Origin: Proteus faecis
GTDB taxonomy: Bacteria > Pseudomonadota > Gammaproteobacteria > Enterobacterales > Enterobacteriaceae
DNA: 64,000 nt
Assembly (NCBI RefSeq): GCF_003144395.1
Contig: NZ_PENZ01000034.1
Span: 496,001 to 560,000, forward strand
Direction of reading: 5' to 3'
The translations under genes and the position numbers were made by a program. Positions within the stretch are counted from its first letter, which is position 1, and every line of letters starts with the position of its first letter. This document shows positions 29,222 through 38,253 of this stretch, in pieces. The notes below the pieces were generated by a model that did not search any database, was not told the DNA's origin, and saw nothing but the letters and a program-made list of their open reading frames with translations.

Positions 29222-30286
29222 TTACTTTGTGTGAAGTGCATTATAACTATCTTTAAACATCTCAAAGTCTTTATTAAATAAGTTATAATAATTAGTTTGT
29301 TCAATAAGTTTTCTTTCACCTTTGATATAAAGAGAAAATTTATTCCAACTTGTATGCATCAATCTCTCATCAGAAAATAACATATTTACTAGGTCTTCAT
29401 GGCTAATAACTATCGTTTTATCACCACTTACAATAATATAATTGATATTTTTCTTATCGCTCCAGTCAACTTTTTTATTATTCCCAAAATTTTCTTTTTT
29501 AACAAAGCCTTTTATTTTTTCTATTTCAAGATACTTATTATATAAGGACCTTCCTTTTTCCTGAATCGCTAAGTCATTATGATAAACAGACAATGCCATC
29601 AATTTAATGAAACAATCATTTTTTCCCATCATGTATTCTTTGAGATTTTCATTATCAAGCTCACTGATTAGATCTAAAATAAAGGATAAAGTACCAGAAG
29701 AGAGCTTATTAGAATACATGTCAAGCCCATCCCTTAAATGCTTAATATCTAATAACTTTTTAGCAAAACCTTTAATATCCCTATCTTCTAAATGATATTT
29801 CTTAGATATTATATTATCGATTATTGAGTCAATAGGAAATGATTCTAATTTCATCTCACCACTATTATTTATTGACTCTATAATCTGCTTTACAAGTTGT
29901 ATTTTTATTTCTTTGTATTTATCACTTATTGTATTTATTTTATTTAATGGATTACCACTTAACTTTTCGTTTAAGAGATAATCATTTTCAGTTTTATTAA
30001 AAGATTTAGCTTTAGAATTAAGCTCGACACCATCGAGATTGTCATTTATAAAATTAACATTACTTAGATTAGAAACTAAAAAATCAAACTTAATATCTTT
30101 TAACTCTCTATTTTTAAAACCTTTATTTCTATTACTCAATGTAATTTCCTTGTTTTTTATTTCACAATTTAATAAATCACGTGGAAAAGAAGTATTATTT
30201 AAAGATAGATCGTTATGTGTCAAATCAGGCGCAGATAATGCTCTATTAGATAAATGTGATTTTAAATTTTGCAATACGTTAATCAT
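29222..30286 (-). CDS. AT-rich protein of unknown function; candidate effector
   Basis: 354 residues, no signal peptide or membrane segment. Like the 990-residue protein it is Asn/Lys/Ile/Ser-rich and clearly more AT-rich than flanking metabolic genes. Residues about 20-95 contain pentapeptide-like stretches (FDFLVSNLSNVNFINDNLDGVELN), the pattern of A(D/N)LxN-type repeats also seen at the N-terminus of some type III effectors such as the SopA/NleL and EspX groups; the remainder is helical and unrecognised. A good ribosome site (GAGG, 7 nt) precedes the ATG. It stands alone between budB and an ECF transporter cluster. The effector idea is inference only. Confidence 0.65.
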   Translation of the reverse strand: MINVLQNLKSHLSNRALSAPDLTHNDLSLNNTSFPRDLLNCEIKNKEITLSNRNKGFKNRELKDIKFDFLVSNLSNVNFINDNLDGVELNSKAKSFNKTENDYLLNEKLSGNPLNKINTISDKYKEIKIQLVKQIIESINNSGEMKLESFPIDSIIDNIISKKYHLEDRDIKGFAKKLLDIKHLRDGLDMYSNKLSSGTLSFILDLISELDNENLKEYMMGKNDCFIKLMALSVYHNDLAIQEKGRSLYNKYLEIEKIKGFVKKENFGNNKKVDWSDKKNINYIIVSGDKTIVISHEDLVNMLFSDERLMHTSWNKFSLYIKGERKLIEQTNYYNLFNKDFEMFKDSYNALHTK

Positions 30287-30564
30287 GATGTTCCTCTATG
30301 AGATTATATCAAAGTAGATAAAATAGTTTTAATCTGTTTTACATTGATGTCATAAACACTATAAAAATAATTAATCAAATACGCTATAATAAAAAGAGCA
30401 ACATTAAGATTTAAAAATATTATAAGATCATTGTTGTTTATAGCTACCACACTAACCATCAACTTATCAACAGCACAGGCAGCAAACCCGTCTTGACAAA
30501 ATTCCGTACAATACAATAGTAAACATGAAATGTTGGAAATCACACCTAGCCAAATTTGATATAT

Positions 30565-30732
30565 ATGCCAATGAAGCTGCAGGTACCACCCTATATTACA
30601 GAAAGATCGTCGTCTTCAAATAGTTGGAATGCTACAGCTTTAGTCAGTAGTACTGGTAACGATTATAGAGAGCAATATTGCAAAATCGACTTTAAAAATA
30701 AATTAGGTTGTATCACCTTCTCTATCTTATAA
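30565..30732 (+). CDS. Possible 55-residue ORF, unrecognised
   Basis: Short reading frame starting MPMKLQVPPY and ending CITFSIL, with two cysteines. There is no convincing ribosome site and I recognise no family. It may be a gene remnant or chance. It lies in the 547-bp gap (30287-30833) between the 354-residue gene and the PPC-domain gene, a gap otherwise without features I can support. Confidence 0.2.
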   Translation: MPMKLQVPPYITERSSSSNSWNATALVSSTGNDYREQYCKIDFKNKLGCITFSIL

Positions 30733-30833
30733 ACAGAATAAATTGTATTTACACTTATCTCGCCTAATAATAACAACCTTTAGAATTAGCTAACTTCACT
30801 AATTCAGTGTAATTAATCATAAGGTAAATCATC

Positions 30834-31259
30834 ATGTCTCAAACACAACTTCCCTCTTCTCATGTCCGCTTTATTGCGGTTCGCCTTATTCCAGGTGAAG
30901 ATGTGATTGTGGCATTACGACAGATAATCGCCGATAATCAACTACAATCGTCTTACATTGCAGGTTGTGTAGGTAGCCTAACTGATGTTGCATTGCGCTT
31001 TGCTGGACGCGAAGAAAATCGCTATCTTACGGGTAAATTTGAAATTGTTTCACTGATTGGCACATTAGATGCTATAGGCGAACATCTTCATTTAGCCGTA
31101 TCAGATGAAAATGGAATTATGTGTGGTGGACATATGATGCCAGGTTGTACAGTGCGCACGACGCTAGAGCTCGTTATTGGTGAGTTAGAGCAAGTGACTT
31201 TTAGCCGTCAGCCTTGTGAATACTCTGGTTATGAAGAGTTGGTCATCACACCGCGTTAA
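30834..31259 (+). CDS. PPC/DUF296 domain protein
   Basis: 141 residues made entirely of one PPC (plants and prokaryotes conserved) domain. Conserved parts are the N-terminal RLIPGEDVIVAL, the YIAGCVGSLTDVALRF strand, and the putative metal-binding histidines in GEHLHLAVSDENG and GGHMMPGCTV. In plants the domain is joined to AT-hooks; the bacterial single-domain role is unknown. It is the first gene of a tight rightward cluster with an ECF transporter (79 nt before the S component), suggesting a shared substrate or regulation. Confidence 0.82.
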   Translation: MSQTQLPSSHVRFIAVRLIPGEDVIVALRQIIADNQLQSSYIAGCVGSLTDVALRFAGREENRYLTGKFEIVSLIGTLDAIGEHLHLAVSDENGIMCGGHMMPGCTVRTTLELVIGELEQVTFSRQPCEYSGYEELVITPR

Positions 31260-31338
31260 TCGTCTTTTTTACAGAGAACCTTATTAACGCAAAATAATAA
31301 AACCAATAATAACTATCCTTTGTAAAGGTTTTTAAACT

Positions 31339-31920
31339 ATGTCTACAACGCCTCAAATTTCGAGCCGCACTCTTGTGCTCATTGTCGTTTCTATTGCAAT
31401 AAATATGATCGGTGGTCAAATCACCTCAATGGTCAAACTTCCTATCTTTTTAGACTCTATCGGTACACTTATTTGTGCCTTATTAGGTGGTCCATGGGTT
31501 GCATTATTTACTGGATTATTAACCAACCTATTATGGGGATTAATTAGTGGTCCAATGGCGGCTGCATTTGCACCTGTTGCTATGATGATAGGATTAAGTG
31601 CAGGTTTATTAGCGCGTGCGGGAGGTTTTCGTTCATTAATTCGCGTTATTGGCTCAGGTATTATTATTACTTTAGCGTTAATGATTGTCGCCGTTCCAAT
31701 TCGTACTTATTTATTTGGTGGAGCCACAGGCAGTGGTGCAGATTTCTTTGTCGCTTATTTTCATGCGGTTGGTGAAGGGCTGATTGAATCCGTTGCAATC
31801 ACTGTATTAGGTGCCAATCTCGCCGATAAAATATTATCAGCGATTATTGCTTGGTTATTAGTACGTCAATTACCGCAAAGGACACAACGTAATTTTCCTG
31901 CAATGGCTAAGGTTCGTTAA
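31339..31920 (+). CDS. ECF transporter S component (substrate-binding membrane subunit)
   Basis: 193 residues, five or six hydrophobic helices, small and glycine-rich as usual for S components of energy-coupling factor vitamin/metal importers. N-terminal NMIGGQITSMVKLPIFLDSIGTLICALLGGP and FTGLLTNLLWGL resemble vitamin-type S subunits. The ligand cannot be assigned, and I see no riboswitch in the upstream 100 bp. It is directly followed by T and two A subunits, giving a complete dedicated ECF system. Confidence 0.82.
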   Translation: MSTTPQISSRTLVLIVVSIAINMIGGQITSMVKLPIFLDSIGTLICALLGGPWVALFTGLLTNLLWGLISGPMAAAFAPVAMMIGLSAGLLARAGGFRSLIRVIGSGIIITLALMIVAVPIRTYLFGGATGSGADFFVAYFHAVGEGLIESVAITVLGANLADKILSAIIAWLLVRQLPQRTQRNFPAMAKVR

Positions 31921-31922
31921 TA

Positions 31923-32627
31923 ATGCATCCCTTTACCTCACTGGTACTATGGCTTTGGCTAAGTGCCAGTGTGCTTTTCTTATCACTAAGCTTACCACTG
32001 CTGATTATCAGCAGTGGTACTTTTATTGGCTTATTACTTTGGAAAGCCTCTCGCTGGCGTTGGCGTCTTATTGCATGGCTGATGATCCCCATGGCGATAG
32101 GCTTATGGTTAGTTCATAGTGGTTGGCTTGCTTATTGGTTAACAGGTGGCATTTTAGATACCAGTAAACAAACTATGGCAATAACGCTATGGCTAAGATT
32201 ATTAGCAATAATAAGTGGTGCTCAATTGTGGTTACAATACACTTCAACCGAACAATTTATTAGAGCCTTATTTGCTAGCCGTCTACCTATGAGCCTTTCC
32301 TATTTATTTGCGGGTCCTTTGTTACTTGTAGAACAGCTACGCCAACAATTGCACAATATAAGAGAAGCACAGTTAGCACGTGGTGTACCTCTTGATGGTT
32401 CATTTTGGCAACGCCTAATAACATTACCAGCCATTATCCTACCACTGATTAGCCATGTATTAAGTGATTTGACTATTCGTAGTGCTGCATTAGATATGCG
32501 AGGATTTCGTATTATTGCAAAACGTACCACGCTTTCTCCTCCTGTCGATACACCACTACAAGAGATGCTACGCTATTTTATTTTACTGCTTATCTTTGTT
32601 GAAGGAGCTATTTGGCTATGGTATTAA
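31923..32627 (+). CDS. ECF transporter T component (CbiQ family)
   Basis: 234 residues. Hydrophobic N-terminal half (four helices), then the cytosolic coupling region with the two short CbiQ-type signatures: AQLARGVPLDG (about 149-159) and AALDMRGFRII (about 189-199), the A-R-G motifs that contact the ATPases. It starts 2 nt after the S gene stop and overlaps the first ATPase gene by 10 nt, so the subunits are translationally coupled. Confidence 0.85.
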   Translation: MHPFTSLVLWLWLSASVLFLSLSLPLLIISSGTFIGLLLWKASRWRWRLIAWLMIPMAIGLWLVHSGWLAYWLTGGILDTSKQTMAITLWLRLLAIISGAQLWLQYTSTEQFIRALFASRLPMSLSYLFAGPLLLVEQLRQQLHNIREAQLARGVPLDGSFWQRLITLPAIILPLISHVLSDLTIRSAALDMRGFRIIAKRTTLSPPVDTPLQEMLRYFILLLIFVEGAIWLWY

Positions 32628-33460
32628 ATCTTCAACAATTTAGTTTTACCCCCAAAGGCGATGAAAAACCTATTCTTGGCCCTATTGATCTACAACTAAA
32701 ACAAGGGGAATGGCTTGTTGTTTTGGGAGGAAATGGCAGTGGAAAAAGCCTTCTTGCCCAACTATTAGCAGGTTGGTATCCCGATTTATTAACAGGCTCA
32801 GTGCAAGGCTTAGGTATTGTGCAAAACATTGCTCTAGATAAGAGTCGGTTAGTATCACTGGCTCCAGGAAGACAACTTGTTCAACAATCCCCTCAATTAC
32901 AACTTTCAGGTTGTGCTTTTACAGTAGAACAAGAGATTGCTTTTGGCCCTGAAAATTTAGGGTTAAGTGATAATGAAGTTCGATTTCGCGTAAAAGAAGC
33001 AATGATATTAACACAATGTGACAACCTTCGTTTTCGTCACCCTTCTACTCTTTCAGGCGGAGAAGCTCAGCGTGTTGTAATTGCAAGCGCCCTTGCTATG
33101 CACCCTAAATTATTATTACTTGATGAAGCTTTTAGTCGTTTAACACCTAATGCAACACAACAATTACAACAACGCATTAAACAGTATGCACAAGAGCACA
33201 AATGTAGTGTGATTATTTTTGAACGTAATTTATTACCAGCAATAACACTTAGTGAACAATTTTTATTATTAGAAGCAGGAAAAACAAAAGTAGCAGGCGC
33301 CTTAGAAGATATATTTCCTTTTTTATTTACAACAATTAATGCACCTGATGCTTGGCTAGCTTTAAATTGGTTAATTGAAAATCATCATTGGAATAAAAAT
33401 ATTGTAAATAACGATAAAGCTTTACTTAAGGCTTTTAAGGAATTTTATGTTACAGCTTGA
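32618..33460 (+). CDS. ECF transporter ATPase subunit 1 (no H-loop histidine)
   Basis: 280 residues. Walker A GGNGSGKS (about 37-44), canonical signature LSGGE (about 145-149) and Walker B LLLLDEAF. The H-loop position, normally T-H-D, reads IIFERN near residue 200, so the switch histidine is missing, and the D-loop is SRLTP instead of SxLDP. ATG at 32618 has AAGGAG upstream at proper spacing; a TTG two codons earlier sits too close. It overlaps the second ATPase gene by 14 nt. Confidence 0.86.
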   Translation: MVLNLQQFSFTPKGDEKPILGPIDLQLKQGEWLVVLGGNGSGKSLLAQLLAGWYPDLLTGSVQGLGIVQNIALDKSRLVSLAPGRQLVQQSPQLQLSGCAFTVEQEIAFGPENLGLSDNEVRFRVKEAMILTQCDNLRFRHPSTLSGGEAQRVVIASALAMHPKLLLLDEAFSRLTPNATQQLQQRIKQYAQEHKCSVIIFERNLLPAITLSEQFLLLEAGKTKVAGALEDIFPFLFTTINAPDAWLALNWLIENHHWNKNIVNNDKALLKAFKEFYVTA

Positions 33461-34268
33461 TAAAGTAACTTATCGTTGGAGTGAAGATGTTCCACCCTGT
33501 ATTTCTCAATTATCTTTAACGTTAAATCAAGGGGAATGGATAACACTCGTTGGTGATAATGGTGCGGGTAAATCAACCTTATTACGTTTAATTGCAGGAT
33601 TGTTAACACCGAATGAAGGTGAAGTAACTCTCAACCATCAGTCATTATCTCAAATGAAAGCAGAGCAACGAGCTCAATATATTGGTGTATTATTCCAAGA
33701 GCCTGAACGACAAATATTTCATAATACAGTAGAAAAAGAAGTCTCTTTTGGCCTAAAACGACGCAAGTTTTCTAAAGAAGAGATTAAAAAACGTTTAGAT
33801 GAAACATTGATGCTTTGCGGTTTAAGTGATGTTGCTGATGTTCATCCTTTAGATTTACACGCAGGTCAACGCAGAATGGTTGCTGTTGCAAGTTTGAGTA
33901 TTTTATCTCCTCAAATATTACTGCTTGATGAACCGACTCGTGATTTCGATGCATATTGGCTAACGTGTTTTGAGAACTGGCTTCAAGTGCAAAAAACATT
34001 AGGCACATCTGTTCTTGCTATTAGCCATGATCTTGATTTTACAGCACGTCATTTTCAGCGGGTTATCCATTTATCTTCAGGAAAACTGATTGCTGATGGC
34101 GCCCCTGAAAGCGTATTAATGAGTTCAACTCTGCAATCTCTTTCAGATATACCTGCACCTACGCTATACTCATTAAGCCAAAAGTTAAAATTACCGATGA
34201 AAAACTCTCCCATTGAATGGGCTAAAATGCTAGTTGAAATGAATAAAAATCGTAAAATTAACTCATAA
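33447..34268 (+). CDS. ECF transporter ATPase subunit 2 (degenerate signature)
   Basis: 273 residues. Walker A GDNGAGKS (36-43), Q-loop GVLFQEPERQIF, Walker B LLLLDEPT (157-164) and a normal H-loop AISHDLDF (His194). The ABC signature is LHAGQ at 137-141 instead of LSGGQ. Together with subunit 1, which has a normal signature but no H-loop histidine, this predicts one canonical and one degenerate ATP site. Last transporter gene of the cluster. Confidence 0.86.
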   Translation: MLQLDKVTYRWSEDVPPCISQLSLTLNQGEWITLVGDNGAGKSTLLRLIAGLLTPNEGEVTLNHQSLSQMKAEQRAQYIGVLFQEPERQIFHNTVEKEVSFGLKRRKFSKEEIKKRLDETLMLCGLSDVADVHPLDLHAGQRRMVAVASLSILSPQILLLDEPTRDFDAYWLTCFENWLQVQKTLGTSVLAISHDLDFTARHFQRVIHLSSGKLIADGAPESVLMSSTLQSLSDIPAPTLYSLSQKLKLPMKNSPIEWAKMLVEMNKNRKINS

Positions 34269-34336
34269 TACTCTTAAGGTTTATTTATCTATTATTAGCC
34301 TTCCTTGTTGTTTATTTTGTTGCTGGAGATAATAAA

Positions 34337-34849
34337 ATGGAACTTATTCACTCCCTATTAAATTCACTGGGTCATTTATCTCCTATTACACTTTTTCTTT
34401 CCATAATATTAATCACAGCTGGAAAATCGACTATTGGTATTTCTTCATTTTTACCTCCTGCATCTTTAATGTTGATCTTTATTTTTAGTGCTTGCTTACC
34501 TCTTTATTCGCCTGTTTTTCTTTGGTTAGCAAGCAGTTGTGGCGCACTTTTAGGCTCAATTATTAGCTATGAATTAGGTCGTTCTATTTATCGATTTCCT
34601 CGACTTAGAGCATGGGTTAAGCGTTATCAGACAAAAATTAATCGTGTTCAGCAACTATTGAAAAATAAAACTCACTACATCTTATTTATTTCTCGATTCC
34701 TTGCAGTATTTCGTTATTTAACTCCTTTTAGTGCCGGCTTACTAAAACTACCCACATACACTATTTATATTACCAGTGCTATTTCTGCATTAATTTGGTC
34801 AGCGATGTTTGTGCTGATTGCGACAGGTGTACTTTCCATTGTGCTATAA
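34337..34849 (+). CDS. DedA/VTT-family membrane protein
   Basis: 170 residues with four or five hydrophobic segments. The DedA-type features are GALLGSIISYELGR around residues 69-82, then SRFLAVFRYLTPFSAGLLKLP around 119-139, with the conserved Arg and Pro residues of the membrane re-entrant loop. DedA/VTT proteins are linked to lipid scrambling or transport and envelope homeostasis. It is preceded by GGAGATAATAAA-ATG and lies 68 nt after the ECF cluster, perhaps co-transcribed. Confidence 0.75.
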   Translation: MELIHSLLNSLGHLSPITLFLSIILITAGKSTIGISSFLPPASLMLIFIFSACLPLYSPVFLWLASSCGALLGSIISYELGRSIYRFPRLRAWVKRYQTKINRVQQLLKNKTHYILFISRFLAVFRYLTPFSAGLLKLPTYTIYITSAISALIWSAMFVLIATGVLSIVL

Positions 34850-34891
34850 GTTCTGCAATTATTGCTAAACGTTACTTATTTTCTTAACACT

Positions 34892-34995
34892 AAAATAGCC
34901 TATTTTTCTCCTTTCTTTATCAGATGATTTAACAATTTTCTGATCCCTCTATTTTTTCATTTTATTTTTTATTATCGATAAATAGGCTATTTTTT
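34892..34995 (+). terminator. Long-range 14-bp inverted repeat with T-run after the DedA gene
   Basis: AAAATAGCCTATTT (34892-34905) is the exact reverse complement of AAATAGGCTATTTT (34980-34993), which is followed by T. The spacer is 74 nt. It may act as terminator of the upstream cluster or close a small RNA. The rest of 34850-35238 is AT-rich. Confidence 0.45.
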
Positions 34996-35181
34996 AGCTC
35001 ATTTTATCGTTTCGCTAGCAAGTTATTGATATTTTCTTTTGTGTTTTATGACTATCACCATAATTATGATTAAAAATTGCATAATTACTATATTGATCAC
35101 AAAATGTTATTTTTTTGTTTTGATTTAATTAATCAACCTCACAATTTCTTAACGTTCCTTATTTCTATAAAAGTTGTCATG

Positions 35182-35210
35182 TTGTATACAAGTTGGTGTG
35201 AAACATTCAC
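35182..35210. promoter_or_regulatory. Candidate GntR operator upstream of the TRAP operon
   Basis: TTGTATACAA (35182-35191) is a perfect palindrome, of the kind recognised by several FCD-type GntR regulators, and a second inverted repeat GTGAA-ACA-TTCAC follows at 35198-35210. Both lie 28-57 bp before the first gene of an operon that encodes such a regulator. Binding is inferred. Confidence 0.5.
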
Positions 35211-35238
35211 CTGCGTTTTTATGTACAGGAACAACATC

Positions 35239-36273
35239 ATGAGAATAAGAAAAACAAAGCTTGCCATCGGTATTGTTGCTGTTATTGCTGTTGTCTCATT
35301 AGCAGTAATCGGCAAAAAAGAGAATGCGAATAAACAATTTCTCTCTGTAGCAACCGCTTCAACAGGAGGAACGTATTATCCGATGGGAGTAGGTTTAGCA
35401 AACGTATGGAGTACACATCTTAAGGATAGAGGTGTTCAAGTTACAGGACAATCTTCTGCAGGCTCAATAGAAAATATCTATTTAATGCAGAAAAATGAAG
35501 CTCAACTTTCAATACTGCAAAGCCTTTTAGCCGTAGAGGCTTATGAAGGCGTGCGTAATTTTGAAGGCAAACCAGAAAAAGATCTGCGTTCAATTTCTAT
35601 GTTATGGCCGAATGTTGAACACTTTGTTTTAATGGATAACAAAGTAAAAACTGGTACGTTAGACGATATTCGCGCAACTAGCTTTTCTGTAGGCCCTCAA
35701 GCCAGTGGTACTGAACAATCCACGATTATTATTCTTCAAGGCGTTAATTTAACTAAAAAAGATATCACACCTGAATATCTAGGGTATGGCGATACCGTTT
35801 CGGCCATGCGAGATGGTCGCCTTGATGGTGGTGCATTACCTGCTGGGGTGCCCGCTTCTGCGGTAACTGATATGTACGCAAGTGGTGTCAGTGCAAAATT
35901 ACTCGAAGTCACAGATAAGCAGCTTGATGATATCAATCATGTAGCGAATTCATGGTTTCGTTTTGAAATCCCCGCCAATACCTACCCTCGTCAAACTGAA
36001 ATGGTCAATACGATTGCTCAACCTAATATCTTAATGACCACAACCAACATTGATGATGCTCTGGTTTATGAGTTAACAAAAACCATGTTTGAGAACCTTC
36101 CTGAGGTTCATCAAGTCCATAGTGCAGCCAAGTACATCACCACAGAAAATGCATTAAAAGGTGTTTCTGTACCATTACATTTAGGGGCTTACCGCTACTA
36201 CAAAGAAATCGGATTAGAGATCCCTGATTACCTTATTCCACCAGAAGCTCAAACGCAGACTAATAATAAATAA
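35239..36273 (+). CDS. TAXI-type TRAP transporter substrate-binding protein
   Basis: 344 residues: an N-terminal hydrophobic signal/anchor (residues about 6-24), then the TAXI family start LSVATASTGGTYYPMGVGLANVWS and the central SFSVGPQASGTEQSTI. Periplasmic receptor of a tripartite ATP-independent transporter; such systems import carboxylates using an ion gradient. A frame open to a TTG at 35077 exists, but ATG 35239 gives a proper signal sequence with AGGA upstream. It is followed 12 nt later by the fused permease. Confidence 0.88.
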   Translation: MRIRKTKLAIGIVAVIAVVSLAVIGKKENANKQFLSVATASTGGTYYPMGVGLANVWSTHLKDRGVQVTGQSSAGSIENIYLMQKNEAQLSILQSLLAVEAYEGVRNFEGKPEKDLRSISMLWPNVEHFVLMDNKVKTGTLDDIRATSFSVGPQASGTEQSTIIILQGVNLTKKDITPEYLGYGDTVSAMRDGRLDGGALPAGVPASAVTDMYASGVSAKLLEVTDKQLDDINHVANSWFRFEIPANTYPRQTEMVNTIAQPNILMTTTNIDDALVYELTKTMFENLPEVHQVHSAAKYITTENALKGVSVPLHLGAYRYYKEIGLEIPDYLIPPEAQTQTNNK

Positions 36274-36285
36274 CAGGAGTGAGTT

Positions 36286-38253
36286 ATGACTAACAATGAC
36301 CACCTAACTCCGGTAGAGCCACCTGCATTAGATAAAGAAGCAAGCTCCGGCAATCGCCAACTTGCAGGTATTTACCTGAAAATTACCACGACTCTTGCAA
36401 TATTAATTTCGCTTTACGCTATTTATTCCAACGCATTATCAAATACTCAAGAATTTTACCGTAATACTATTTTTCTTAGCGGTATTTTAATTTTAGGCTT
36501 TATTTTATTTCCATTCTCTAAGCGTTTTTCAACGCCTAAATTTAATGGATGGGATTATCTTTTTATTGCTTTAACACTAATCAGTTATGGATATTTTTTC
36601 TTTAATTACGTTGATCTTCACGTTGTAAGAAAAAGTATTCCAAATACTACCGATTACGTCATGGCTATATTAGGAATTATTGTACTGTTTGAAGCAGCAA
36701 GAAGAACTACTGGATATTTCATTCCAGGACTTGCAACTTTCGCCATTATCTATGCTTTATTTGGCCAGTATTTTATGGGTATTTTCGGTCATGCAGGGTT
36801 CTCTGTAGAAAGATTGTTATATCGTTTATTTATGACCAGTGAAGGCATTTTTGGGATCACCCTTTCAACTGCCTCAACAGCGATTGTTGTCTTTATTCTT
36901 TTTGGCTCGTTCTTAAGTGTCAGTGGTGCAACAGCACTGTTTAATGACTTAGCACTTGCTCTTGCGGGACGTCGCCGTGGTGGCCCTGCTCAAGTCGCGG
37001 TTATTTCATCCGCTTTAACTGGTTCATTAAGTGGTAGTGCTGTTGCCAACGTTGCAACAACAGGTACTTTTACCATTCCTTTAATGAAGAACATTGGATT
37101 GACACCTCGTTTTGCTGGTGCCGTAGAAGCGACGGCATCAACAGGCGGTATGATAATGCCACCTATTATGGGGGCTGCTGCATTTATTATGGCAGGGTTT
37201 TTAGGTATTTCTTATACCACCATTGTTATTGCAGCGATTATTCCAGCATTGCTGTATTACGCAGCCTTAATTATGGCAATTGATATCGAAGCCAAAAAAC
37301 AAGGATTAAAAGGTTTAAGTAAAGAGAATATTCCACAAGTTAAAGCCGTATTGAAAGCACGAGGTCTATTATTACTACCTTTAATTATTGTTATTGGCAC
37401 CTTATTAGTGGGGAAAACACCTATTTATGCTGGCTTTTTAGGTATTCTGACCATTATAGTGGCAAGTTGGATAACGCCTGATAAATCAGTCCGAATGACC
37501 TTAACTAAAGTTGCTGATGCTTTAGCTGAAGCAGCTCGAGGCTCTGTTCAAGTAACGGTTGCTTGTGCTGCTATTGGCGTCATTATCTGCGTTGTTACAA
37601 TGACAGGTATTGGTGCAACATTAGCCTTTAATATTGTCTCAATGACAGATAACACCTTATGGATGATCTTATTAGTCGTTATGCTGGTGTGTATTGTATT
37701 AAGTATGGGCTTGCCTTCGACAGCGTTATATATTGTCGTAGCCGTTACAGTGTCACCTATCTTAATTAAGGCGGGTGTAATGCCTTTAGCCGCTCACTTC
37801 TTTGTTTTCTGGTTTGGTGCTTTATCCAATATTACCCCACCAGTGGCATTAGCAAGTTATACTGCAGCGAGTATTGCAAGAGCTGATCCAATGCAAACCT
37901 CATGGGATGCGGTTCGTTTAGCACTTCCAGGTTTTATTATTCCGTTTATTTTAGTCTATAACCCTGCTTTACTGATGCAAGGCGATAATTTAGGTGTACT
38001 TTCCATTGGATTAATGGTTATTAGTGCATTAATCGGAATTTATGCACTCAGTATCGCAACGGCAAACTTCTGGATGATTAAAACAACGTGGTTTGAGCGT
38101 ATTGCATTTGCAGCCGCGGCAATTCTAATGATTAAACCGGGCTTATATACCGACCTTTTAGGTGTCGCCTTGATCCTATTAACCGGTGCATTCCATTTAT
38201 TACGGTCTAAAAAACAGTTAACCAATATGGGGCATGTATCTGGAGAAAACTAG
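36286..38253 (+). CDS. TRAP transporter permease, fused small and large subunits
   Basis: 655 residues. The first about 180 residues carry the four-helix DctQ-like part; the remainder is the 12-helix DctM-like part with the repeats SGSLSGSAVANVATTGTFTIPLMK and GLTPRFAGAVEATASTGGMIMPPIMGAAAF typical of TAXI-TRAP permeases. Inner membrane. CAGGAG precedes the ATG. The stop codon abuts the start of the GntR gene directly (no intergenic base), indicating strong coupling. Confidence 0.92.
   Translation: MTNNDHLTPVEPPALDKEASSGNRQLAGIYLKITTTLAILISLYAIYSNALSNTQEFYRNTIFLSGILILGFILFPFSKRFSTPKFNGWDYLFIALTLISYGYFFFNYVDLHVVRKSIPNTTDYVMAILGIIVLFEAARRTTGYFIPGLATFAIIYALFGQYFMGIFGHAGFSVERLLYRLFMTSEGIFGITLSTASTAIVVFILFGSFLSVSGATALFNDLALALAGRRRGGPAQVAVISSALTGSLSGSAVANVATTGTFTIPLMKNIGLTPRFAGAVEATASTGGMIMPPIMGAAAFIMAGFLGISYTTIVIAAIIPALLYYAALIMAIDIEAKKQGLKGLSKENIPQVKAVLKARGLLLLPLIIVIGTLLVGKTPIYAGFLGILTIIVASWITPDKSVRMTLTKVADALAEAARGSVQVTVACAAIGVIICVVTMTGIGATLAFNIVSMTDNTLWMILLVVMLVCIVLSMGLPSTALYIVVAVTVSPILIKAGVMPLAAHFFVFWFGALSNITPPVALASYTAASIARADPMQTSWDAVRLALPGFIIPFILVYNPALLMQGDNLGVLSIGLMVISALIGIYALSIATANFWMIKTTWFERIAFAAAAILMIKPGLYTDLLGVALILLTGAFHLLRSKKQLTNMGHVSGEN

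Noticed and set aside
30304-30543. 79-residue hydrophobic frame on the minus strand before the 354-residue gene
   Set aside because: Starts at GTG without a ribosome site, resembles no known family, and lies in the promoter region of the candidate effector; probably chance.
35198-35210. GTGAA-ACA-TTCAC as a CRP site
   Set aside because: Spacer is 5 rather than 6 between TGTGA and TCAC, so it is kept only as part of the candidate GntR operator.
35077-35238. 54-residue N-terminal extension of the TAXI protein
   Set aside because: Begins with TTG, contains the candidate operator, and would bury the signal peptide; the ATG at 35239 is better.
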